Source of the DNA: an uncultured Propioniciclava sp.
Lineage (GTDB): Bacteria; Actinomycetota; Actinomycetes; Propionibacteriales; Propionibacteriaceae
Length of the DNA: 8,226 bases
Assembly (NCBI GenBank): GCA_937872005.1
Contig: CALMPQ010000401.1
Span: 1 to 8,226 of the forward strand
Direction of reading: 5' to 3'
Under the pieces are notes generated by a model. That model saw only the letters and a list, made by a program, of their open reading frames with translations, was not told the origin of the DNA and searched no databases. The translations under genes and the position numbers were made by a program. Positions within the stretch are counted from its first letter, which is position 1; each line of letters begins with the position of its first letter. Shown here piece after piece: positions 1 through 4,747 of this stretch.

Positions 1-1
1 C

Positions 2-415
2 GAGCCCGCCGGCGCCGGCCACTACGCCGGCGACCCCGGCTTCGACGTGGCCCATGGGGAACTGGTGTCCACGGCGTCCGACTACCTGCGGTTCGCGCGG
101 ATGCTGCGCGACGGCGGCCTGTCCGACGGGGTGCGGTTCCTCAGCGAGGAGTCGGTCGCGGCGATGACCCGCGACCAGGTGCCCGATGTGGCCAAGACGC
201 CGCACAGCTTCGGCGCCGACGTCTGGAAGGACGGCAGCTGGGGCTACGGCGTCTTCGTCGAGGAGTCGGGGCGCTACGGCTGGTCGGGCGGGCAGGGCCC
301 GGATTACGCGGTCGACCCGGCGTCCGGACGCATCACCATCTTGCTCACCCAGGTCGAGATGGGCCCCACGACGTGGGGCGCGATCGCCGGGTTCCGGGAC
401 GTCCTCGGCGGCTGA
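2..415 (+). CDS. C-terminal part of a beta-lactamase-family serine hydrolase (5' end outside window)
   Basis: An open frame enters from the left edge and ends at TGA 413-415, leaving the last 137 residues. The segment HGELVSTASDYLRFARML (about residues 18-35 of the visible part) is the typical helix of beta-lactamase/penicillin-binding-protein-like hydrolases (Pfam Beta-lactamase, class C/EstB-like). The later WSGGQGPDYAVDP followed by ITILLTQ fits the HxGGxG-type third motif and the last beta strands of that fold. The nucleophile-bearing SxxK and YxN motifs would lie upstream of the window and cannot be checked, so peptidase, esterase or lactamase activity cannot be separated. An internal ATG at 47 is not a credible start because the frame is already coding upstream of it. 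The gene ends 72 bp before the dehydratase, which has its own promoter. Confidence 0.85.
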   Translation, partial: EPAGAGHYAGDPGFDVAHGELVSTASDYLRFARMLRDGGLSDGVRFLSEESVAAMTRDQVPDVAKTPHSFGADVWKDGSWGYGVFVEESGRYGWSGGQGPDYAVDPASGRITILLTQVEMGPTTWGAIAGFRDVLGG

Positions 416-417
416 CC

Positions 418-455
418 TTCCGCCGAGGGCTTGTGTCCTTTCCGCCGAGGGCTTG
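418..455 (+). repeat. Perfect 16-nt direct repeat in front of the dehydratase-fumarase operon
   Basis: TTCCGCCGAGGGCTTG occurs at 418-433 and again, without mismatch, at 440-455, a 22-bp period. The two copies therefore lie on nearly the same face of the helix, about two turns apart. The second copy ends inside the proposed -35 element (453-458). This arrangement is what a dimeric regulator's operator could look like, but a chance or slippage duplication is also possible. Confidence 0.7.
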
Positions 456-481
456 GCCAAACGCGCGCGACAGCGGACGAT
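453..481 (+). promoter_or_regulatory. Promoter of the dehydratase-fumC operon, leaderless
   Basis: A -35-like TTGGCC (453-458) is separated by exactly 17 nt from a -10-like GACGAT (476-481). The ATG at 488 follows after six nucleotides, so transcription would begin at or next to the start codon. No Shine-Dalgarno sequence precedes that ATG, which supports a leaderless transcript, a common arrangement in actinobacteria. The element itself is seen; the start site is inferred. Confidence 0.5.
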
Positions 482-487
482 GGGGTC

Positions 488-814
488 ATGAGTGACGCCA
501 TCACCGCTGACGAGTTCGCCGCCCACGAGGGGCTCCACGACTGGCGCGTCGCCGACGACGCGGCGACCGCGCGCTTCCACACCGGTTCGTTCGCGACCGG
601 CGTGGAGCTCGTGGTCGCCATCGGCCGGGACGCCGACGCGGCCGACCACCACCCCGACGTCGACCTGCGCTACGGCCACGTCGACGTACGGTTGACCTCG
701 CACGACGTCGGCGGCCTGAGCCGCCGTGACGTCGACCTGGCCCGCAAGATCACGCAGGCGGCCCGCGAACTGGGCGCGAAGGCCGACCCGGACCACGAGG
801 AGGACGAATCCTGA
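488..814 (+). CDS. 4a-hydroxytetrahydrobiopterin dehydratase (pterin-4a-carbinolamine dehydratase)
   Basis: This 108-residue protein matches the PCD/DCoH family, which dehydrates 4a-hydroxytetrahydropterin so that the pterin cofactor of aromatic amino acid hydroxylases can be recycled. The active-site pattern is intact: His54-His55-Pro56 in [13 protein letters not shown], and His72 in TSHDVGGLS. The 18-residue spacing between the first and third histidine is the same as in the mammalian enzyme (61/62/79). An acidic tail (DPDHEEDES) closes the protein. The ATG at 488 is preferred over an in-frame upstream start at 431 because family homology begins here and a promoter lies directly upstream with leaderless spacing. 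Its TGA overlaps the fumC ATG (TGATG), implying co-transcription and coupled translation. No pterin-dependent hydroxylase is visible nearby, so the physiological substrate is unknown. Confidence 0.9.
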   Translation: MSDAITADEFAAHEGLHDWRVADDAATARFHTGSFATGVELVVAIGRDADAADHHPDVDLRYGHVDVRLTSHDVGGLSRRDVDLARKITQAARELGAKADPDHEEDES

Positions 815-2208
815 TGCGGCACGAGTTGGACAGCATGGGCACCATCGAGGTGCCCGACGACGCCTACTGGGGGGCGCAGACGCAGCGTTCCATCGGCAAC
901 TTCGACATCGGCCGCGACACCTTCGTGTGGGGGCGGGCGATGGTGCGAGCCCTGGGCGTCCTGAAGAAGGCCGCGGCGCAGGCCAACGGCGAGCTGGGCG
1001 AGCTGCCCGCCGAGGTGGCCGACCTGGTCGTGCAGGCCGCCGACGAGGTGATCGCGGGCGACCTCGACTCACACTTCCCCCTCGTCGTGTTCCAGACCGG
1101 GTCGGGCACCCAGTCGAACATGAACGTCAACGAGGTGGTCAGCAACCGTGCCATCGAGATCGCCGGCGGCGAGCGCGGCTCGAAGACCCCCGTGCACCCC
1201 AACGACCACGTCAACCGGGGCCAGTCGAGCAACGACACGTTCCCGACCGCGATGCACATCGCGGTGGTCTCGGAGCTGAACGGCCGGTTGTATGCGCCGG
1301 TGGAGAAGCTGCGCGACGTACTGGCGGCCAAGGCGGCCGAGTACGCCGAGGTCGTCATGGTCGGCCGCACCCACCTGCAGGACGCCACGCCCGTCACGCT
1401 CGGCCAGGTCATCGGCGGCTGGGTGGCGCAGCTCGACTTCGCGTTGGAGGGGGTTCGCACCGCGGACGCCCGCGCCCGCGACCTCGCCATCGGCGGCACT
1501 GCCGTCGGCACCGGCCTGAACGCCCACCCCGACTTCGGACGCCTCACCGCGGCCAAGATCACCGAGGAGACCGGGCTGGAGTTCCGCCAGGCCTCGAACC
1601 TCTTCGCCTCGTTGTCAGCCCACGACTCGCTCGTCGAGGTGTCGGCGTCGCTGCGCACCCTGGCCGGCGCGCTGATGAAGATCGCCAACGACGTGCGCTG
1701 GTACGCCTCGGGCCCCCGCAACGGCATCGGCGAGCTCCGCATCCCCGAGAACGAACCGGGCAGCTCGATCATGCCGGGCAAGGTGAACCCGACCCAGTCC
1801 GAGGCCGTGACCATGGTCGTCGCCCGCGTGTTCGGCAACGACGCGACGGTCGCGTTCGCCGGCTCGCAGGGCAACTTCCAGCTCAACGTGTTCAAGCCGG
1901 TCATGGCGCACGCTGTGCTGGAGTCGATCCGCCTGATCGCGGACGCCTCGGCCTCCTTCGACGAGCACTGCGTCTCGGGGCTGGAGCCCAACCTGGAGCG
2001 GATCGAGGAGAACCTCGCGTCGAACCTGATGCTGGTGACGGCGCTCAACCGCCACATCGGCTACGACGCCGCGGCCGCCATCGCCAAGGACGCCAACAAG
2101 ACCGGCTCCACCCTGCGCGAGGCCGCCCTGCGTTCGGGCCAGTTGACGGAGGAACAGTTCGACGCCTGGGTCGTCCCGATGGACATGACCCACCCGTCGG
2201 CCGGCTGA
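814..2208 (+). CDS. fumC: Class II fumarate hydratase (fumarase C)
   Basis: Fumarase C interconverts fumarate and L-malate in the TCA cycle as a cytoplasmic, iron-free homotetramer. The 464-residue length is that of the family. Landmarks in order are [13 protein letters not shown] (96-108), [13 protein letters not shown] (138-150), [15 protein letters not shown] (184-198) with the catalytic-site His187, [11 protein letters not shown] (226-236), and the superfamily signature [11 protein letters not shown] (316-326) with the catalytic Ser318. The beginning, [24 protein letters not shown], matches normal fumarase N termini, so the first ATG at 814 is right. It overlaps the upstream TGA, and a GAGGAGG ribosome site lies at 797-803, about ten nucleotides away. 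It is the second gene of the dehydratase operon. Its TGA ends 2 bp before the stop of the convergent GNAT remnant. Aspartase and argininosuccinate lyase share the fold, but the overall sequence is clearly fumarase. Confidence 0.97.
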   Translation: MRHELDSMGTIEVPDDAYWGAQTQRSIGNFDIGRDTFVWGRAMVRALGVLKKAAAQANGELGELPAEVADLVVQAADEVIAGDLDSHFPLVVFQTGSGTQSNMNVNEVVSNRAIEIAGGERGSKTPVHPNDHVNRGQSSNDTFPTAMHIAVVSELNGRLYAPVEKLRDVLAAKAAEYAEVVMVGRTHLQDATPVTLGQVIGGWVAQLDFALEGVRTADARARDLAIGGTAVGTGLNAHPDFGRLTAAKITEETGLEFRQASNLFASLSAHDSLVEVSASLRTLAGALMKIANDVRWYASGPRNGIGELRIPENEPGSSIMPGKVNPTQSEAVTMVVARVFGNDATVAFAGSQGNFQLNVFKPVMAHAVLESIRLIADASASFDEHCVSGLEPNLERIEENLASNLMLVTALNRHIGYDAAAAIAKDANKTGSTLREAALRSGQLTEEQFDAWVVPMDMTHPSAG

Positions 2209-2210
2209 CG

Positions 2211-2559
2211 TCAGGGGGTCTTCCGAACGATCACGCGGGCGTGGCCGTTCACCGTGTAGCCGGTGTCGCCGACCACGGTGAAGCCCGCGCGGAGGTAGGC
2301 CTCGACCACCTTCGCGCGGTGGGTGCGCGTGCTCGACGGCGCCCTCGAGCAGGGCATGCCCCACCCCCTTGCCGGTGTGCCCGGCCTGGACCCGGAGCAT
2401 CGCCTCGGCCCGATGCGGCGCCTTCAGCGCGTCGTTGTCGGCGGGGGAGAGGCGGTGGCTCAGGCACCAGCACCCCTGGGCGCCGGCCTTCTTGGGGGCG
2501 AGGATCGCCGCGACGTCGTCGAAACGGGCGGCGGTCGCGGGGTGGATCCGCAGGGTCAC
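2211..2559 (-). pseudogene. GNAT-family N-acetyltransferase remnant (internal deletion plus frameshift)
   Basis: From a GTG at 2559-2557 the minus strand encodes VTLRIHPATAARFDDVAAILAPKK and GCWCLSHRLSPADND, the N terminus of a recognised actinobacterial GNAT type. After AEAMLR the frame jumps straight to VQAGHTGKGVGHALLEGAVEHA, the acetyl-CoA-binding motif A (Q/R-x-x-G-x-G/A). The central strands that normally separate these parts are missing, apparently an in-frame deletion. Near 2320-2300 the homologous reading moves to another frame, giving RAKVVEAYLRAGFTVVGDTGYTVNGHARVIV and a TGA at 2211-2213. The original frame instead reads into low-complexity Arg/Gly sequence. The remnant covers roughly 115 residues where about 190-200 are expected. 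Because the two ends could also come from different GNAT genes, a recombination chimera is an alternative. It is unlikely to be active. Confidence 0.7.
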
Positions 2560-2575
2560 GCCCCACGGTAACAAG

Positions 2576-2618
2576 ACGCTCCCGACCTGATGCGCTGGGC
2601 GCATCAGATCGGGAGCGT
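2576..2618 (-). terminator. Strong 19-bp hairpin after the 40-aa minus-strand ORF
   Basis: The arms 2576-2594 and 2600-2618 pair over 19 bp with a single mismatch (2586 against 2608) around a 5-nt loop (CTGGG). The outer part is ACGCTCCCGA against TCGGGAGCGT. It begins 8 nt after the stop of the small minus-strand ORF, where a transcription terminator would be expected. On that strand it is followed by CTTGTTACC rather than a clean run of T, so it is a T-poor terminator of the kind seen in actinobacteria. It also lies just upstream of the GNAT remnant and would insulate it. Confidence 0.65.
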
Positions 2619-2626
2619 GGTGGGCA

Positions 2627-2749
2627 TCATCGGTTCCACAGCCAGCGGGCCGCCTCGGACACGTGCTTGTCGTCGTACAGACTCCGGTGCTCGACCGGTG
2701 AGTTCAGCCACTGCCACACCGCGTGCAGGACGACGGCGAACCAGGACAT
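2627..2749 (-). CDS. Hypothetical 40-residue tryptophan-rich small protein
   Basis: I do not recognise this protein. The reading runs from ATG 2749-2747 to TGA 2629-2627: MSWFAVVLHAVWQW at the start, then a polar middle with SPVEHRSLYDDKHVSE and an end in ARWLWNR. Five of the 40 residues are tryptophan (positions 3, 12, 14, 36, 38). Residues 2-15 are mostly hydrophobic, too short for a certain membrane span but compatible with membrane contact. Support for it being real is the very good ribosome site GGGAGGTG (2762-2755) 5 nt before the ATG and the strong hairpin 8 nt after the stop. A longer in-frame reading from 2830 exists, but its extra residues lack any ribosome site and look non-coding. 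Function is unknown and coding status is inferred from signals alone. Confidence 0.5.
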   Translation of the reverse strand: MSWFAVVLHAVWQWLNSPVEHRSLYDDKHVSEAARWLWNR

Positions 2750-2763
2750 GGGGACACCTCCCC
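2750..2763 (-). promoter_or_regulatory. Ribosome binding site inside a small hairpin
   Basis: On the minus strand GGGGAGGTGTCCCC lies directly before the ATG at 2749. It contains the strong Shine-Dalgarno GGGAGGTG and can also fold as a 5-bp stem (GGGGA with TCCCC) around a GGTG loop. The ribosome site would be partly hidden in the folded form, which could modulate translation of the 40-residue ORF. The fold is seen in the sequence; a regulatory role is inference. Confidence 0.4.
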
Positions 2764-3246
2764 TCGGGAAAAGGGCATGCGAAAGAAAGCTCAGAAATGG
2801 CTGCGGGTCAGCCTTCGGGAAATGGCGCACAAAATCGACCGAAATACACGCAAATGTGTTCGGACGTGCTCCATCAACGACGCGCAGCGCAATGAGCGCG
2901 CGCGGGCACGGTCGGCGTCAGGGCCTCACCAAGGTGGAAAGAGTCGTGTCAGTGCGGAGCGGGCGCGCTCACGCGGCGACACGGAGTCGAACCGGCGTGG
3001 TGGCAAGACCCGGACCATCGCCGGGCACGGCCTGCGTACCTGCGAAGCGAATCATCATCGGTGCCACCACCTTTCCACGGTTCGAGAATCAGGCAGGAAA
3101 TTGCCTTGGCAGAAATCTATGCCCGGTGTATTTGTGCTGTCAACCCCGCGAGTAGATGTGATCTTTCAATCACTCGCACCCATTCCCTTGGGCTGGCCCG
3201 GGTGGCTAGCGTGTGCTCCACCGCGCCTGATGGCGCACCACGCGAC
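2764..3246. other. Gene-poor, lower-GC intergenic stretch
   Basis: Nearly 500 bases carry no reading frame I can support. The section 2770-2870 is rich in A on the + strand and clearly poorer in GC than the flanking genes, as is 3081-3180. Open frames crossing it give compositions typical of non-coding translation. It should hold the promoter of the 40-residue minus-strand ORF at its left end and that of the MT0933-like gene at its right end. A candidate for the latter is TTGGCA (3106-3111), a 17-nt gap and TATTTG (3129-3134). Another is a TAGCGT -10 element at 3207-3212 with TTCCCT 18 nt upstream. Neither is strong. A small RNA or an old gene remnant could be present but cannot be shown by eye. 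Confidence 0.5.
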
Positions 3247-3257
3247 AAGGGAGGACA

Positions 3258-3518
3258 ATGAGCGACCAGCCCCAGCAGTTCGGCAACGCCGGCGAGTACG
3301 TGGACAAGGCGAAGGACTACGCCCAGCAGAACCCCGAGCACGCCCGCAGCTTCATCGACAAGGTCGAGGACTTCGTCGACGAGAAGACCGGTGGCAAGTA
3401 CTCCGCGCAGGTCGACCAGGCCGGCGACTGGGTCGAGGGCCAGCTCGGCCTGCCCAACAACACCAACAACCCGGCGCCCACCGAGCCGGCCGACCCGGAG
3501 GCCGATCCGCGCGTGTGA
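3258..3518 (+). CDS. MT0933/Rv0909-type antitoxin-like small protein
   Basis: This is an 86-residue, highly charged protein without membrane segments. The core EKTGGKYSAQVDQAGDWVEGQLG (residues 42-64), preceded by helical DKAKDYAQQ and DKVEDFVD repeats, fits the MT0933-like antitoxin family (Mycobacterium Rv0909). There the pattern is D-K-x-x-D-x-V-D-E-K-T-G-G-K followed by a second helix. The tail from residue 66 is Pro/Asn/Glu-rich and probably disordered; typical members are shorter, near 60 residues. A ribosome site AAGGGAGG (3247-3254) precedes the ATG. In M. tuberculosis the partner toxin is the adjacent Rv0910 (SRPBCC fold); none is adjacent here. Many such family members lie alone, so a toxin-antitoxin role should not be assumed. 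The name reflects the family, not a shown activity. Confidence 0.75.
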   Translation: MSDQPQQFGNAGEYVDKAKDYAQQNPEHARSFIDKVEDFVDEKTGGKYSAQVDQAGDWVEGQLGLPNNTNNPAPTEPADPEADPRV

Positions 3519-3529
3519 TCGTCCCCGGC

Positions 3530-3535
3530 TAGTCT
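3530..3535 (+). promoter_or_regulatory. -10 element for a leaderless xthA transcript
   Basis: TAGTCT lies seven nucleotides before the GTG at 3543, the distance expected between a -10 hexamer and a transcription start that coincides with the start codon. There is no Shine-Dalgarno sequence in front of that GTG. A -35 element is not evident 17-18 nt upstream, where the 3' end of the preceding gene lies. Read-through from that gene, only 24 bp away, is a possible alternative. Confidence 0.4.
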
Positions 3536-3542
3536 CGCTGGG

Positions 3543-4406
3543 GTGAGGATCGCCACCTGGAACGTCAACTCCGTCAAGCAACGCGTGCCCCGGCTGCTGC
3601 CGTGGCTGGAGCAGCGGCGTCCGGATGTGGTGTGCCTGCAGGAGACCAAGCTGAGCGACGAGGCGTTCGCCACGCTGCTCGCCGAGCCGCTCGCGGAGCG
3701 GGGCTACACCTTCGCCCACCACGGCCAGGGCCAGTGGAACGGTGTCGCCCTGCTCTCGCGGATCGGCCTCGATGACGTCGAACGCGGCTTCTCCAACCAC
3801 CCCGAGTACGACGGACGCGCCGAGGCCCGCGCCATCAGCGCCACCTGCGGGGGCGTTCGGGTGCACTCGCTGTACGTGCCGAACGGGCGTGAGGTGGCCT
3901 CCGACCACTACGCCTACAAGCTCGCCTGGCTGGACGCCCTCCGCGCGGCAGTCGACGCCGGCCCAGAGGCCGTGGCCCTGTGCGGCGACATGAACATCGC
4001 CCCCGCGGACGCCGACGTCTTCGACCCCGCCGCCTACATCGGCCACACGCACGTCACCCCGCCCGAGAGGCAAGCCCTCGACGCCTTCGGGCTGGTCGAC
4101 GTCCTGCGTGAGCGGTGGCCCGACGAGCGCGTGTTCTCCTACTGGGACTACCGCGCCGGCATGTTCCATCAGGACCTCGGCATGCGGATCGACCTGATCC
4201 TCGCCTCAACCTCGGTGGCCGAACGCGCGCGGGCCGCCTGGGTCGACCGCGAGGCCCGCAAGGGCAAGCTGCCCTCGGACCATGCCCCCGTCATCGTCGA
4301 CCTCGACCTCGCGCCCGACGGCGACGTCGGCCCGGTGGTTCCGCCGCCGAGCCGGCCGGCGACCCGCAAGAAGGTCACGCTCCCACAGGGCTCCCGCGAA
4401 GGGTGA
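3543..4406 (+). CDS. xthA: Exodeoxyribonuclease III (AP endonuclease, EEP superfamily)
   Basis: Exonuclease III cuts DNA 5' to abasic sites and degrades 3' ends during base excision repair, using a metal ion. All EEP-fold signatures are present in order: TWNVNSV with Asn7, LQETK with the metal ligand Glu34, SLYVPNG with Tyr111, GDMNIAP with Asp149 and Asn151, RIDLIL with Asp217, and SDHAPV with the Asp246-His247 pair. They correspond to E34, Y109, D151, N153, D258 and H259 of the E. coli enzyme. At 287 residues it is slightly longer than E. coli ExoIII (268). The extra length is a Pro/Lys/Arg tail after about residue 257, probably outside the fold. The GTG start at 3543 is chosen because the first beta strand (RIATWNVN) starts at once. 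The last 32 bp overlap the end of the convergent DUF1905 gene. Confidence 0.95.
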   Translation: MRIATWNVNSVKQRVPRLLPWLEQRRPDVVCLQETKLSDEAFATLLAEPLAERGYTFAHHGQGQWNGVALLSRIGLDDVERGFSNHPEYDGRAEARAISATCGGVRVHSLYVPNGREVASDHYAYKLAWLDALRAAVDAGPEAVALCGDMNIAPADADVFDPAAYIGHTHVTPPERQALDAFGLVDVLRERWPDERVFSYWDYRAGMFHQDLGMRIDLILASTSVAERARAAWVDREARKGKLPSDHAPVIVDLDLAPDGDVGPVVPPPSRPATRKKVTLPQGSREG

Positions 4407-4689
4407 GCGTGACGGTGCAGGTGTCGCCGACATCCAACCCCAACGGACGCCGCGCCGCCACCTTGAGCGGCACCAGGTAGGAGCCCTCGCGGGGGAACAG
4501 CGAGGTCGTCCAGGTCACGTCGTCGACGCGGGCCGTGGCCGGGATGCAGCCCCACCCGTAGGTGAGCATCGGAGCGAGGTCGTGAATCGCCTCGGCGACC
4601 TCGTCGGGCATCGTGAGGTAGTAGAACGGCGCAGGACCGCGCCATTCGACGACGGTGGCGTCGAACGCGAACTCGACCTCGGCGTCCAT
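4375..4689 (-). CDS. DUF1905 domain-containing protein
   Basis: The 104-residue product is a single small beta-rich DUF1905 domain. The family's hallmark stretch is easy to read: YGWGCIPATARV (44-55), then W-T-T-S-L-F-P (60-66), YLVPLKVAARR (71-81) and GLDVGDTCTVTL (84-95). No signal peptide or membrane segment is present, so it should be cytoplasmic. The biochemical function of DUF1905 is unknown; some relatives carry an added YdeI-like (OmdA) segment, which is absent here. The ATG at 4689 is preferred over an upstream ATG at 4818 because the domain begins there. In addition, a TAGGCT -10 element sits seven nucleotides before it, and an upstream start would run into the divergent dehydrogenase. 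It overlaps xthA tail-to-tail by 32 bp. Confidence 0.85.
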   Translation of the reverse strand: MDAEVEFAFDATVVEWRGPAPFYYLTMPDEVAEAIHDLAPMLTYGWGCIPATARVDDVTWTTSLFPREGSYLVPLKVAARRPLGLDVGDTCTVTLTLRGSPVGA

Positions 4690-4696
4690 GGTGGGA

Positions 4697-4702
4697 AGCC
4701 TA
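4697..4702 (-). promoter_or_regulatory. -10 element TAGGCT for leaderless DUF1905 transcription
   Basis: On the minus strand TTAGGCTTC occurs upstream of the ATG, with the TAGGCT hexamer ending seven nucleotides before it and no Shine-Dalgarno sequence between. The same TTAGGCTTC is found before the GNAT gene at 6214. A weak -35 match (CTGAGC, 4725-4720) lies 17 nt upstream, inside the putative dispersed repeat. A TAAGGT hexamer reading the other way (4701-4706) overlaps it by two bases and could serve the divergent dehydrogenase. Confidence 0.5.
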
Positions 4703-4708
4703 AGGTGG

Positions 4709-4731
4709 GGCTTCGACAAGCTCAGCCACCC
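4709..4731. repeat. Possible dispersed intergenic repeat (GCTTCGACAAGCTCAGCCACC type)
   Basis: GGCTTCGACAAGCTCAGCC followed by ACCC fills the 58-bp gap between the divergent DUF1905 and dehydrogenase genes. Near-identical strings (TTCGACAAGCTCA-rCC-ACC) are familiar as scattered short intergenic repeats in many high-GC actinobacterial genomes; this is recalled, not looked up. It contains a short stem, GCTT-CGAC-AAGC, and outer GGCT/AGCC arms. Only one copy lies in the window, so its repeat status cannot be proved here. Confidence 0.4.
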
Positions 4732-4747
4732 ACGACGAAGGAACCCG

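Noticed and set aside
864..2057. Minus-strand frame of 397 codons opposite fumC
   Set aside because: It is the antisense of a strongly conserved fumarase, has no ribosome site and no recognisable domain.
2206..2213. TGACGTCA palindrome holding the stop codons of both fumC and the GNAT remnant
   Set aside because: It is only eight bases long and follows naturally from two TGA stops facing each other two bases apart; no function need be assumed.
2976..2998. tRNA T-arm-like GGTTCGACTCC on the minus strand
   Set aside because: The stem pairs over only three bases and no acceptor, anticodon arm or CCA end can be built around it.
726..3155. Very long open + frame overlapping fumC (809 codons)
   Set aside because: It is an Arg/Gly/Pro-rich out-of-frame shadow of fumC and of the GNAT remnant, lacks family motifs, and arises from the GC-rich codon bias.
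2723..3532. + frame of 269 codons crossing the intergenic stretch, including a possible MRKKAQKW start at 2777
   Set aside because: It runs into the antitoxin-like gene in the wrong frame, changes composition along its length, and its ATG lacks a properly spaced ribosome site.
3117..4169. Minus-strand frame of 350 codons opposite the antitoxin-like gene and xthA
   Set aside because: Its Gly/Val-rich composition is typical of antisense to high-GC coding DNA, and both opposing genes are well supported.
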